Source: Mytilus edulis (lineage: Eukaryota; Mollusca; Bivalvia; Mytilida; Mytilidae). Taken from it: 64,000 bases of DNA. Made by a program: the position numbers and the translations under genes. A model generated the notes under the pieces. It had not been told where the DNA came from and ran no database searches. It saw nothing but the letters and a program-made list of their open reading frames with translations. Below are positions 50,701 to 62,034 of this stretch, piece after piece (the first letter of the stretch is position 1; the number at the start of each line of letters is the position of its first letter). The stretch is taken from the NCBI RefSeq assembly GCF_963676685.1, contig NC_092351.1:44568733-44632732 (forward strand), given 5' to 3'.

Positions 50701-53700
50701 CTATTGCACTGACCTGAATCACATTTTCTAAAACCGGATGTTGACTTGACAATGGTAAATCATGGACCATAAACGGATACGTAAAATCTGTGTACGTTAC
50801 ATAGCATGAATGATTGAAGAAGCTCTTTCCACATTTTTTCTTCAACAAAATACTTGAATGAATGTTAGATGCAGGTATCAATGATAATTTTAGCATTTTT
50901 GAAGAATTGTAGGATGCATAATTAAATTTCCAACCTGTGCACATGTGCACACGTATTCTAGTTCATACAACGTAGTTCGGACGATTTTTCATTTGAACCT
51001 TTTTAAATTTTTCATCAAATCATGTTGATAAACTAAATTTTTATAATTTTAATCTTTTATACTAAATCAATTAGATACAAACTGCTGAAATGTAAGAAAA
51101 TAATTGTGAATAGACCAATCAATTTACATGATGTCCGGTGCTGAAAATAGTTTACCTGTCACCTGCACAGGTAGATTTCAGCTGTCCAACAACTAATTAG
51201 CCTTGATTAAAATTAGAAAGTATTGAAGTAGAGGTTGCTTTCATATTAATTAATCATCTTGTCACTTTTATGACCTGAAATGTATGGATGTTAAAAGCAA
51301 AAAGGTTGGATCAAAAAGATCGTGAATTTGTTAAAATGACATAAAAAGCCTTGAAAACTAAAAAGTAGATGACCGTTACATGCTTTGCCAAGCCGGACTT
51401 TTACCGGACATTATAGAAATGTCCGGAATATATGACCGTTTTGGAAGCCCTGACCTGTAATGACCTCTTATTCTGAAATCTGATTAGTTGAAAGGTATTC
51501 ATGTTGTCCAATCAAATTGTATGTATTAGGTAATAAAACAGTTATTGAATGTGTAACAGTGCAATAGATCAAAATATATTTCCCTCTGTATGAAGATCAG
51601 GAAATATATTTCGATCTATTGCATAGTTTCATATTAAATAACTGTATAGTATAAAATCTAAAATGATATCATGAAACAAAATGTTATTAGAACAATCACA
51701 AAATGGCAAATGTTACCCATTCTACTTTTTAAACAAAAAATTTAAAATGACACTTTATAATTTCAGATATGGCAATGTGGAGGTAAAATGATAGATGCCC
51801 CTTGTTCCAGAATAGGTCATATTTACAGAAAATTTGCACCTTTTGCTAATCCTGGAGTAGGAGATTTTGTTGGAAGAGTAAGTATCTCATGCAAAACAGT
51901 TGTTGTTTATAAGTTTTTCAAATTTTATTTTATGTAATTTGCAAATATCATGTTTTATGTATGACTTTATTCTTGAATAAGCAATTAAAAATGTTCTCAT
52001 GAAAACATATCTGTCTGCAAACCATTTCACAGATAATTAACTTCTTAGGAACAACACAATGTCAATGCAAACCCAAAAATGTATGTGTTGCCGTTCTAGA
52101 AATATACCACTTGAATCAATCTGATAGGGATTTGGTTTCCATTTTACCAATGATGAAATTGACATGAAACTAAATTATCAAACCACCACAATTCAATGCT
52201 GAATGATTATAATAAAATTGTGTCCAGTAAAATTCAGTTCAGATGAAATCCAGGACATCAATAAAATCATATTCTTCTTTGGTATGATCCACTCCAAACA
52301 TTTTAACACCAAAACTACCTAAACAGAACAGCCAAATTGTTAAATGAGTATGGCTTAATAGACGTCATTGATAGAGACCCAAACCTAAAAAATGTTCACT
52401 GGCTAGAAAATTTAAGACTTCCAGAGAGCTGCATCTAAATGTGTCAGAGAAATAAATCACATTTGAATTGCCCGTGAATCATGAAGAGTTGTGAAAACTA
52501 AAGAGAGACTTCCAAAGATTTTCCAAAAAAGTAAATCGCTGACAAAACTTAGTTGGTAAATCATGTTATAATTATTCTTAATTTAAGAACTGACAAATTT
52601 TTGTATTGTTGAGAATCACAGTTTAGCTGTTGCAGATTATATTTATGTTGGTTTAATTTAAGAATTATAAGAGAGTAGCTGAGGTATGGATGGATGAATA
52701 TGCCACCTATTTATACAATCATCGACCACATTATAAATCTATAGACCCTGGAGATTTAACAGAACAGAAGGCTATCAGACAGAAACTCAAATGTAAACCA
52801 TTTAAATGGTTCATGAAGGAGGTAGCATTTGATTTAGAGGACTATTACCCTGCTGTAGAACCACCTCCATTTGCTAATGGTGAGGTAAGCTTGTTAAAAA
52901 AGTTCAGTCATTTATCCATTGTCCAGCCTTCGACTTTAGTCGAAAAAGCGAGACATAACTATCCTACATTCCGTCGTCCGCATCGTCCACAAATATTCAC
53001 CTTGTGGTTAAAGTTTTTAAAATTTTAATAACTTTCTAAAACTATCCTGGATTTGTACCAAACTTGGATAGAAGCTTGTTTATGATCATAAGATGGTATC
53101 AAGAAGTATATTTTGTAAAAAAAAATCCCTTTTTCTTTATTTTACTTATAAATGGACTTTGTTTTTCTGCCAGTAAACAATACATTCACTCGGCTTTTAA
53201 AATTTTAATAACTTTTGTTAAACTATCTTGGATTTGTATCAAACTTGGACAGAAGCTTGTTTATGATCAAAAGCTAGTATCTAGAAGGAAATTATGTAAA
53301 AATTTTGTACCTGTATATCCATATTTTACATATAAATGGACTTAGTTTTTCTTCCAGTTAACATCAAATACAGTCTACAGTAAAAAAAATTAAACCATTT
53401 ATTAGATTCATAAACTATCCTGAATTTTTTACCAAACTTGGACAGAAGCTTCTTTCAATCAAAAGATAGTATCAAGAAGAATATTTTTATTGATTTTTTT
53501 CCTAATTTTTGTTGAGTATGCGATTAACAACAAAAGTAGGCGAGACACTGGGTTCGGAAACCCCTTACAAATTTTTTTATTGTAGAAAACATACCCTGGC
53601 ATATTTTTGCACTGGATGAAATATTTCAGTATTTTATACTTTGTGAAAAGGGCATACATTATTTGTTCAAAAACAAGACATTAAATCCTATTATGGTTTG

Positions 53701-56700
53701 ATAACAATGTTTCAAAAAAAACTTATGGCAGGAGTAAAAGATATTCCTTTACAAACGCCTGGAAAAGTTTGATTCTGTAAAAAGATCTAAAGTTAGAATT
53801 GACTGTAAAGGTATTATGTAACAATTGCAGAACTATTAGCAAATATGTAGGGAAGGAATTTGTCCCAAATATGTGTGTTTGTTCTATCTATTCAACAGAG
53901 AAAAGCAATCAATATATGCCGTTCACATAAATTTGCTAAATGTTTTAATTCCAAATTCTGTAATAAATTATCTTTAATTTACTTTGTAGATCAGAAATGT
54001 TGGAGCCAATATGTGTATTGATACACGATTTAAAGGCCAGAATGAAAGATTTTCTATAGAACCTTGTATTAAAGATGGTGGCAATGCTGGAGGGGAACAG
54101 GTAAAACTTCATAACAGTCAAACATGCATATCAAGTGGTGCATTATGTTTGTGTGCATTACCATTACATTTGCCGTCGTAATTTTTTTTGTGAAACCGAC
54201 TCCAAGTAATAATACCTATTTATTAATTTGTTCAATTATTTACAAGTATCAGTACCCCTTCCATTAGTCTTAGTCTCCTAAGGCACCTATTTTGAAAGAA
54301 TTCAATCAGTATTTATTAGGGAAAATACAGGTAATAATACTTATTCATTTATTAATTTGTTCAAATATTTACAAGTATCAGTACCCCTTCCAATAGTATA
54401 AATGTCATAAGACAGGAAAAAAGAGATAAAGCCCCATAATTTTTTTGATTTTCAGATATAATTCAACAAGTCAAAGGTGTATACAAAATTTTAAGAAAAT
54501 CTGTGACATAGCCCATTTATTGTAACTTGACCTTAAGCTATAAAGGAGTTTATACCTGGTTTTAGAATTTGATATCAACAATATACAATTTAAATTAACA
54601 AACTATTTTCAAAATCAATAATTGATGGTCATATATCCATTATGATAATACAAAAAAAATATAGTCAATTATAATTTAATATAATTTTTATTTATACCTG
54701 AGATTACCTGTAAAATGAATGCGCGCAAATGTAATAATAGCTGCGCGCATACGTAAAACATTTTCATCCCCTAATGCGCGCATAGGTTATGCCCCATATA
54801 AAGGTCACTAAAGTCACCTAACCTTAAAGACAGGGGTTAAAAATTCCACTAGCCCGACGCCCGGGACTACAACATTTAGGCCTCGGGCAAGCAAAACTTG
54901 TAACCCAATATGCCCGACGGACTAGTAACAAAAAATTCTTGGCGTTTCCAAAATATAAAGTGGAAAATCCCCTCATCACTATTTAAGAGATAACTGTATT
55001 GTATTTGAAGCTTTAAGGACGTCCATCGGTAGTTTTACTGTCGCAAATTTACTTTACCTGGAGACGCGTAGCGGAGACAGGTAAACGGGTATTTGCGACA
55101 GTAAAACTACCGATGGACGTCCGCAAAGCTTCAAATACAATACAGTTATCTCTATTCTAATGCAAAACAAGTTCATAATTAAATTTCAATCATTATTTCA
55201 ATGTAAAATCTTCATTAAAGAAAATTCTGCGAAAAGAAGTTATCTTCTTTGGTCCCCACACTAGGTGACGTCATAGGTATGCTTCCGGCGTCAAACATAA
55301 ACACCCGGCGTTTTCTGGCTTCTGTGCCGCTTCAGAATGTAATAAAATTTGATAAAAAAAAGATTTTTAGGTGCAACATGTGAGTTTTGTGGATTAATAT
55401 TGTAGAAATTACATGTCAATACATTCAGCGATTCAAAATGTCGGCTCCCTTAGTTACAGACAAGGAGATAGAGAATTTTACACTAACTGTCATCCAATCA
55501 GAACCATTGATACAAAACAATTGCATTAGAATATATCTTAGCCAATCAGATTCGACTACGTCATCTGGGATTCCCAGAATTTGAACTGATTTTGTAGAAG
55601 GATCCCGTACTTTCAATATCGATTTTTCAGTACAGGGGTATTGTACATTGCTTATGCAACCAGAGAAATATAATGTAACCAGTTTGTACCTCCTTCTCAA
55701 TAATTTATTGAATTATAAATGTGAACCCCTTTAAACAGCAGACACCCGGCTTTTGATGAAAAAATACTCCAATCCTTTTATGCCAGGCATGCATTTATAT
55801 AACCATGTATAGAAGTGGTAAAGACTTGTACCATTTCGAGATTTGAGCAAGTCATTATTACAGTGTATTTAATGAGTATTCAATTATCGAATTGAATATA
55901 TAATATCTGCTAATGGGATATTTTTTGCTGTAAGTTTTGGGTATCCAATTTTCAAAAAAAATCTGAATGTGGAAGGCATACCTGGGCTAGTAGGTCAGTT
56001 TTGTTGAGCTATCAATTCTTTCAACAGGGCTAGTAAAATCCTGCTCCCAATTAGCCCTGGGCTAGTGAACTTTAACAAAATTTCTTAACCCCTGAAAGAG
56101 AGGTGGCTTTTTGATTAAGGTTCAAAATGCATAGTTAGTATTATATTGTGACAAGAATAGTGTGACCAGACAAGACAGGTTTTGATGAATAGATGTATAT
56201 CTTAAGACAATAAGGAAAGTTAAGGGTTATTATTGTTCAAAGTGTTCATTAGTTTCTTTGTTGAAAGGTCATTTTATATTTAGGTTGAGTTTAAATTTAA
56301 TTAAATTTAATTCCTAATTCAAGATAAGTTGTTCTATTTTCTTTATCATGTTTATAATTAAATGAGAAAATATTATATATTACAGAATATAGAACTAACG
56401 TGGCATAAAGACATTCGTCCAGGAAGGAGATCTGTATGTTTTGATGTATCACAGTCTATAAAGAAAGCACCAGTACTGTTATATAACTGTCATGGTATGA
56501 AAGGAAACCAACGATTCAAGTATAATATAGTAAGTAATAATAAATACCTATTTTATGTCTAAGTTCAAGTTGCATCTTAGCTTAGCATTATCCCAAAAAT
56601 CACAGAGAAATATTTTATTTGTAGAGATAACATGAATTCCCAGAGCTCACTGCTTAATTTTAGGTACAATGTCAAAAGTTCTATAAAATGTAACTTTTCA

Positions 56701-59700
56701 GAAACAAAAGTGATTATGAGGTTAGTTTAAATTGTATTTGATCATAGTTTAAGTAAATAATCACATCCTGCAGTCATTTCTATCTGTTTTTTGAAAGAAA
56801 AATCATGATCCTTTCAACTGTTTACCAAGTTAATTCCATGAGCTATTTATTTATACAACTTTTGAAAAAGAAAATGTATGCATGCTTAAAGAGGAGCAGA
56901 AAATGCCAATTATTTAAATCATTTCTATGAACAGGTCTTGGTTTAACCCTTTACCTAGCACACATGGTTTGTAATCTTTTTAAAAATGTAGCAACTGGAT
57001 TCATCCTCTTTTTTAGCTCACCTGGCCTAAAAGGCCATGTGAGCTTTTCTCATCACTTGGCGTCCGTCGTCTTCGTCTGTCGTCGTTAACAATTTTTCAA
57101 ACATCTTCTCCTCTGAAACTACTGAATGGATTTGAATGAAACTTAGCATGATTGTTCCTTAGATTATCCTGCACAAAGTGTGTGCTTCGATTTTTGATCC
57201 GTCAAAAAACATGGCCGCCGTTACTTAAAATAGAACATAGGGGTCAAATGCAGTTTTTGGCTTATATCTCAAAAACGAAAGCATTTAGAGCAAATCTGAC
57301 ATGGGGGTAAAAATGATCATTAGGTCAAGATCTATCAGCCCTGAAATTTTCAGATGAATCAAACAAACCATTGTTGGGTTGCTGCCACTTAATTGGTAAT
57401 TTTAAGGAAATAAACTGTAAACAGCAAAAATGATCAGCAAAGTAAGATCTACAAATAAGTTAATATGACCAAAATTGTCAATTGACCCCTTAAGGGGTTA
57501 TTGTCCTTTAATGACAATTTTTCACAATTTGTTCATCACATTTGCTAACTTTAAAAAATCTTCTCCTCTGAAACTACTGAATGGATTTGGATGAAACTTA
57601 GCATGATTGTTCCTTAGATTATCCTGCACAAGGTGTGTGCTTTGATTTTTGATCCGTCAAAAAACATGGCCGCCGTTACTTAAAATAGAACATAGGGGTC
57701 AAATGCAGTTTTTGGCTTATATCTCAAAAACGAAAGCATTTAGAGCAAATCTGACATGGGGTAAAAATGTTCATTAGGCCAAGATCTATCAGCCCTGAAA
57801 TTTTCAGATGAATCAAACAAACCATTGTTGGGTTGCTGCCACTTAATTGGTAATTTTAAGGAAATTTTGCAGTTTTTGGTCATTATCTTGAATATTATTA
57901 TAGATAAAGATAAACTGTAAACAGCAAAAATGATCAGCAAAGTAAGATCTACAAATAAGTTGATATGACCAAAATTGTCAATTGACCCCGTAAGGGGTTA
58001 TTGTCCTTTAATGACAATTTTTCACAATTTGTTCATCACATTTGCTAACTTTAAAAAATCTTCTCCTCTGAAACTACTGAATGGATTTGGATGAAACTTA
58101 GCATGATTGTTCCTTAGATTATCCTGCACAAAGTGTGTGCTTTGATTTTTGATCCGTCAAAAAACATGGCCGCCGTTACTTAAAATAGAACATAGGGGTC
58201 AAATGCAGTTTTTGGCTTATATCTCAAAAACAAAAGCATTTAGAGCAAATCTGACATGGGGTAAAAATGTTCATTAGGCCAAGATCTATCAGCCCTGAAA
58301 TTTTCAGATGAATCAAACAAACCATTGTTGGGTTGCTGCCACTTAATTGGTAATTTTAAGGAAATTTTGCAGTTTTTGGTCATTATCTTGAATATTATTA
58401 TAGATAAAGATAAACTGTAAACAGCAAAAATGATCAGCAAAGTAAGATCTACAAATAAGTTAATATGACCAAAATTGTCAATTGACCCCTTAAGGGGATT
58501 TTGTCCTTTAATGACAATTTTTCACAATTTGTTCATCACATTTGCTAACTTTAAAAAATCTTCTCCTCTGAAACTGCTGAATGGATTTGGATGAAACTTA
58601 GCATGATTGTTCCTTAGATTATCCTGCACAAAGTGTGTGCTTAGATTTTTGATCCGTCAAAAAACATGGCCGCCGTTACTTAAAATAGAACATAGGGGTC
58701 AAATGCAGTTTTTGGCTTATATCTCAAAAACAAAAGCATTTAGAGCAAATCTGACATGGGGTAAAAATGTTCATTAGGCCAAGATCTATCAGCCCTGAAA
58801 TTTTCAGATGAATCAAACAAACCATTGTTGGGTTGCTGCCACTTAATTGGTAATTTTAAGGAAATTTTGCAGTTTTTGGTCATTATCTTGAATATTATTA
58901 TAGATAAAGATAAACTGTAAACAGCAAAAATGATCAGCAAAGTAAGATCTACAAATAAGTTGATATGACCAAAATTGTCAATTGACCCCTTAAGGGGTTA
59001 TTGTCCTTTAATGACAATTTTTCACAATTTGTTCATCACATTTGCTAACTTTAAAAAATCTTCTCCTCTGAAACTACTGAATGGATTTGGATGAATCTTA
59101 GCATGATTGTTCCTTAGATTATCCTGCACAAAGTGTGTGCTTTGATTTTTGATCCGTCAAAAAACATGGCCACCGTTACTTAAAATAGAACATAGGGGTC
59201 AAATGCAGTTTTTGGCTTATATCTCAAAAACGAAAGCATTTAGAGCAAATCTGACATGGGGTAAAAATGTTCATTAGGTCAAGATCTATCAGCCCTGAAA
59301 TTTTCAGATGAATCAAACAAACCATTGTTGGGTTGCTGCCACTTAATTGGTAATTTTAAGGAAATTTTGCAGTTTTTGGTCATTATCTTGAATATTATTA
59401 TAGATAAAGATAAACTGTAAACAGCAAAAATGATCAGCAAAGTAAGATCTACAAATAAGTTAATATGACCAAAATTGTCAATTGACCCCTTAAGGGGTTA
59501 TTGTCCTTTAATGACAATTTTTCACAATTTGTTCATCATATTTGCTAACTTTAAAAAATCTTCTCCTCTAAAACTACAAAACCAAATTCAACCAAACCTC
59601 AACTGAATGATCAGTAGGGTGTATAAAATAAAGTTTGTGCTTTATTTTTTATTTCGTCAAAAAACATGGCCGTCATGGCTAAAAATAGAACACAGGGTAA

Positions 59701-60606
59701 AATGCAGTTTTTGGCTTATATCTCAAAAACTCCAGCATTTAGAGCAAATAAGACAAGAAGTTAAAGTATTTATTAGGTCAAGGTCTACCTGTCCTGAAAT
59801 TTTCAGCTGAATTGGGTAACTGGTTTTTCAGGTATAATGCCCCTGAATTGATGATTTTAAAGAAATTTTGCAGTTTTTGGTTATTATCTTGAATATTATT
59901 ATAGATACAGATAAACTGTTAATAGCAAAAATGTTAAGCAAAGTAAGATCTACAAATAAGTCAATTTGACCAAAATTGTCAATTGACCCCTTAAGGAGTT
60001 ATTGCCCTTTAAAGACTTTTTTCACAATTTGTTCATCATGTTGACTTACTTTAAAAAATCTTCTCCTTTGAAACTGCTGTATCAATTTCAGCCAAACTTC
60101 GGCTAAATGAGTTTCAGAGTATCTAGTATAAATTTTATTTTTCATTTCCTTGTATGTCAGAAACATAGCTCCTATGGCTAAAATAGAACATAGGAGAAAA
60201 TGATTTTTTTTTTTGCTTTTGAAGAAAATAGGACGATTCAAAGAACATTTAAATAAATTGAAAAGCCAAAATAATCATTGATAAGAGATTTAACCAAAAA
60301 AATTAAGGTGAGCGATTCAGGCTCTTGAGAGCCTCTTGTTTGTTTTTTTTAAAGTTACTGATTTGAACTGTGTGTTGTCATATTGCTCTTTGAAATACAC
60401 TTAATATTATTGTACAGCAATATTTTTCTGCTCTTTTTCAGGACACAAAACAAATATTTCATCCAATAAGTAATCAGTGTTTAGACTGTGATCCAAGTAA
60501 TAAAGAACTATTTATGAATCCATGCGATCAATCATCTGATACACAGAAATGGAAAGTAGAACATATAGAAGAAGATAAAGTTAAACATGAATGGGGTGCA
60601 CCTTAA
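44617..60606 (+). CDS. GALNT10: Polypeptide N-acetylgalactosaminyltransferase, GALNT10-like (gene-level entry; 12 coding exons)
   Basis: Joining twelve exons gives 1,812 bases and 603 residues, the usual length of the family, with phase kept at all 11 junctions. Role: transfers GalNAc from UDP-GalNAc to Ser/Thr of proteins in the Golgi lumen, in mucin-type O-glycosylation; GALNT10 enzymes prefer already glycosylated peptides (family knowledge). Seen in order: short cytoplasmic RR, signal anchor (about residues 8-25), Gly-rich stem, GT-A fold with VIVPFHNE, the metal-binding DSH (D240-S-H242), DWEFFYKR, the [11 protein letters not shown] motif (343-353), and [10 protein letters not shown] with the conserved His (371). 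The C-terminal ricin-type lectin domain follows, with MCID, VCFD and QCLDC repeats (about 464-590). [11 protein letters not shown] and FKWFM favour GALNT10 over other isoforms, judged from memory. Introns 6, 10 and 11 carry unusual repeats. Confidence 0.93.
45388..45469 (+). CDS. GALNT10: GALNT10-like exon 2
   Basis: Acceptor attgtag, donor actg|gtaggt, phase 1 out. Encodes [20 protein letters not shown] then AEEKQRT; the D-W-H-x-Y phrase and the RTGPGEQG that forms across the junction are typical of this subfamily. Confidence 0.9.
45840..45984 (+). CDS. GALNT10: GALNT10-like exon 3
   Basis: Acceptor tatttatag, donor ctga|gtaagg, phase 2 out. Encodes [18 protein letters not shown], then [20 protein letters not shown] then RHP, the conserved run before the catalytic domain. 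Confidence 0.92.
46497..46663 (+). CDS. GALNT10: GALNT10-like exon 4 (start of the GT-A fold)
   Basis: Acceptor tctttacag, donor aaag|gtttgt, phase 1 out. Encodes [20 protein letters not shown], then the NE and ILVDDFSSK strand that binds the nucleotide sugar. Confidence 0.93.
46680..46925. repeat. Dispersed repeat at the start of intron 4
   Basis: agatgtggtatgagtgccaat, gagacaacttaccatccaag, aagtaaaccattataggcc and cttcaacactgagccttgg match the copies at 23640 and 34712. The rest of the intron (46925-47590) shows nothing recognised. Confidence 0.8.
47600..47800 (+). CDS. GALNT10: GALNT10-like exon 5 (metal-binding DXH motif)
   Basis: Acceptor taattttag, donor cttg|gtaagt, phase 1 out. Encodes [17 protein letters not shown], then [20 protein letters not shown], then [18 protein letters not shown]. 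The DSH triplet is the DXH motif that coordinates manganese in the family. Confidence 0.95.
48761..48938 (+). CDS. GALNT10: GALNT10-like exon 6
   Basis: Acceptor ctttccacag, donor tcaa|gtaatt, phase 2 out. Encodes [20 protein letters not shown], then [20 protein letters not shown], both conserved in the catalytic domain. Confidence 0.95.
49335..50200 (+). repeat. Eight tandem partial copies of exon 7 with its acceptor (unit 107-109 bases)
   Basis: Each unit consists of a 22-23-base intron tail (atgtttttatttctgtttcag type) plus the first 86 bases of exon 7, from ttcaccagtaatggcagg to ctagatatct. Copies of the exon part begin at 49335, 49443, 49552, 49661, 49770, 49878, 49986 and 50093; the complete exon follows at 50201. 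All eight lack the last 32 bases ([11 protein letters not shown]) and the donor. Copies 1, 6 and 7 have lost one G of aagtggttct, copy 5 has lost a base near 49842, and copy 8 has tcttagtgg (a stop). Confidence 0.92.
50201..50318 (+). CDS. GALNT10: GALNT10-like exon 7 (complete copy; WGGEQ motif)
   Basis: Acceptor tctgtttcag, donor taag|gtaact, phase 0 out. Encodes [20 protein letters not shown], then [19 protein letters not shown]. It is the only one of nine copies with the full conserved Gal/GalNAc-transferase motif and a donor, so it must be the exon used for an active enzyme. The copy at 49335 is preceded by a different, older-looking intron end (tttattttcag) and may be where the original acceptor lay. 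Confidence 0.93.
51560..51623. repeat. Palindrome with 24-base arms in intron 7
   Basis: tgcaatagatcaaaatatat then ttcc, and the reverse arm ggaaatatatttcgatctat then tgca, match with one mismatch around a 16-base loop. It is probably one end of a small foldback repeat. The rest of intron 7 is AT-rich without further calls. Confidence 0.75.
51767..51877 (+). CDS. GALNT10: GALNT10-like exon 8 (conserved CSRxGH)
   Basis: Acceptor ataatttcag, donor aaga|gtaagt, phase 0 on both sides, 37 codons. Encodes [20 protein letters not shown], then RKFAPF. The His of CSRxGH is a metal ligand in the family. Confidence 0.94.
52663..52884 (+). CDS. GALNT10: GALNT10-like exon 9 (catalytic-lectin linker)
   Basis: Acceptor gtttaatttaag, donor tgag|gtaagc, phase 0 on both sides, 74 codons. 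Encodes [20 protein letters not shown], then [20 protein letters not shown] and AVEPP, strongly of GALNT10 type. Confidence 0.95.
52925..53530. repeat. Tandem repeat in intron 9, unit about 180 bases, three copies
   Basis: A lead-in (ccttcgactttagtcgaaaa, then cattccgtcgtccgcatcgt) is followed by three units marked by aactatcctggatttgtacc and aacttggacagaagcttgtt at about 53040, 53220 and 53413. It resembles a repeat I know from bivalve introns. No coding role. Confidence 0.75.
53990..54100 (+). CDS. GALNT10: GALNT10-like exon 10 (lectin domain, alpha repeat)
   Basis: Acceptor ctttgtag, donor acag|gtaaaa, phase 0, 37 codons. Encodes [20 protein letters not shown], with the first C-x-D of the ricin-type fold. 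Confidence 0.92.
54204..54400. repeat. Direct duplication of about 60 bases, period about 130
   Basis: tttattaatttgttcaatta then tttacaagtatcagtacccc near 54220 recurs near 54348 with one difference. Confidence 0.75.
54831..56094. mobile_element. 1,264-base inverted-terminal-repeat element in intron 10
   Basis: The left end caggggttaaaaattccact then agccc is mirrored by the right end, which in reverse reads caggggttaagaaatttt, then after a short insertion cactagccc. The flanks share aaaga (54826-54830 and 56095-56099), a possible 5-base target duplication. CAGGGG ends are common in hAT-like elements, but those make 8-base duplications, so the superfamily is open. No transposase frame is present, so it would be non-autonomous. 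Confidence 0.7.
54986..55153. repeat. 168-base near-perfect palindrome inside the element
   Basis: The left arm agagataactgtattgtatt, then tgaagcttt, ggacgtccatcggtagtttt and actgtcgcaaat is mirrored by the right arm ending atacagttatctct. Mismatches are few (ttaaa against gcaaa near 55015). The apex is about 17 bases around gagacgcgtagcggaga. Confidence 0.9.
56386..56529 (+). CDS. GALNT10: GALNT10-like exon 11 (lectin domain, beta repeat)
   Basis: Acceptor atattacag, donor tata|gtaagt, phase 0, 48 codons. Encodes [20 protein letters not shown], then [16 protein letters not shown], with the second C-x-D and the GNQ-x-F signature of the trefoil. Confidence 0.94.
57015..60339. mobile_element. 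3.3-kb tandem array of about 500-base units with hairpin ends, in intron 11
   Basis: Opens with a hairpin (agctcacctggcctaaaagg then ccatgtgagct, 57015-57045) and closes with ggtgagcgattcaggctctt then gagagcctcttg. Between are seven units marked by cttctcctctgaaactactg-type text at about 57105, 57558, 58059, 58559, 59059, 59561 and 60059. Units 2-5 are nearly identical with a 500-base period; the first is shortened and the last two are diverged. Identical 66-codon minus-strand frames every 500 bases are by-products. The family is common in mussels; a Helentron-like origin is possible but unproven. Confidence 0.8.
60442..60606 (+). CDS. GALNT10: GALNT10-like exon 12 (lectin domain, gamma repeat, stop)
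   Basis: Acceptor ctctttttcag. 54 codons and TAA. Encodes [20 protein letters not shown], then DTQKWKVEH, and a charged tail ending HEWGAP. The 3' UTR follows without interruption. Confidence 0.94.
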   Translation, partial: DTKQIFHPISNQCLDCDPSNKELFMNPCDQSSDTQKWKVEHIEEDKVKHEWGAP

Positions 60607-61754
60607 TGTAGGAGGAATTCATAGGTTATTGTGTTAGATGAATAATGTGCACAAAAAATATGTAAATATTTTTGGGGAAAAGGCAAGTCTGTAGAAAATG
60701 TACAATTTGTATTGTAAAAATGAGGTATGCAATTTTAATGGTATATTGTTGTTTTTTATATGTGATTTATTTATTATTTGAACATTTTTAAAATGAATAT
60801 ACATTCCATCAATTTTTATCCTTTGAAGGTAAAGGGGTATACACAAATATGTGTGTCTGTGTATGTATAACTGAAATAAGGAATATTTTGATGGTGTGGT
60901 GGTCTATGCTGAGTAAATGAAGAAGTGTGATGTGACCTGTAGTAGAATTTCTGCTGGTGTGTTTGTGAAATTATCATGTGTGACTGAATTGTTGTAAATA
61001 TTGAATGATAATGTGTTTGCTGTAATAGGAAACCTATTTATAGATTGGTAAAAACCCATTGAAGGAAGGTTTCCAGCTCACATTGAGTCAGCTACTTAAA
61101 TACATCGAGTGTCTCATTATATATATGTTATCCATTTTGATATCCTTTTGACAAGCATCCTTCAAAAGCAAAATAATTTTTGTAGCTACCCTTTTAAAAA
61201 AACCTTTTTTTATTGAATATCATTTATTTGTTATTTCTTATTATTGTCTTTAATAAAAGCATTGCTCTTAAGATTAAAACAGGTTTATTTTGTTAAAGAA
61301 ACTAACTTATTACTTGAACAAGTCTTTCTAATTTTTTTTTGGAAAAGAAGATTATTTATTATTCTGATAAATATTTACCAAGTATTACCCACCATCGATC
61401 CAGGCCAGTGTTATTATCATAATACTTGAAGAAAGTAATACTTTATTTTTTTTATTTTTTTTTCTATATATTGTAAAGATATGGTGCTATTAAAAGCTTC
61501 TTTTATAAATTTATTAATAAATTTGTAAGGATACATATTGTTTGTATACATTATTTATTTTTTCTTTCTTTTTTTCTTTGTGTTTCGTTATTGATGTCTA
61601 TATATTAAATGAATTATGGTATATTAAATTTTTATTTAAAATATTTATTTCAATGACCTATCTATTTGTTATAAATATGTTGAAATATTTTTACTGTTAT
61701 GTATCAGAAAATCCAATGCTAAACTTCACTGCCTTCATGAAGTAAAATTAAGAT
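60607..61754 (+). other. Probable 3' UTR and downstream AT-rich sequence
   Basis: No coding region. AATAAA-type hexamers occur (for example near 61252), and a better-spaced T-rich region follows near 61440, so the cleavage site cannot be fixed. Confidence 0.4.
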
Positions 61755-62034
61755 TTAAGGTGGTACCTAAGACTATAGGGAGATAACTGTCTAAAACTTC
61801 TAAAGGTTTTAATTACGTTGTGTTTCAAGGGAATATTAAGCTTTCTCACTGATCAAAATAAGTGTTTCTCAAACTGCTATATAACCAGTGTATTTTTTCT
61901 GATAAAACAGTTGGTTCAATTTTTTTGAAATTTTTATATTTTTGTCAAAGGGTCAAAGTAAATACTTTGTCAAAATTTTATGAAAATTTAACTAGCCAAA
62001 TTAATTTTAGTGAAAGTGTTGGGTACCACCTAAA
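61755..62034. mobile_element. 280-base MITE with GGTGGTACC ends
   Basis: Starts ttaaggtggtacctaag and ends ttgggtaccacctaaa, an inverted pair of about 13 bases. The family is frequent in mussel sequence. Non-coding. Confidence 0.7.

Noticed and set aside
55425..55700. 91-codon minus frame inside the intron 10 element
   Set aside because: No recognisable transposase or domain; AT-rich composition makes such frames expected.
57740..58940. Three identical 66-codon minus frames spaced 500 bases apart
   Set aside because: By-products of the intron 11 tandem array.
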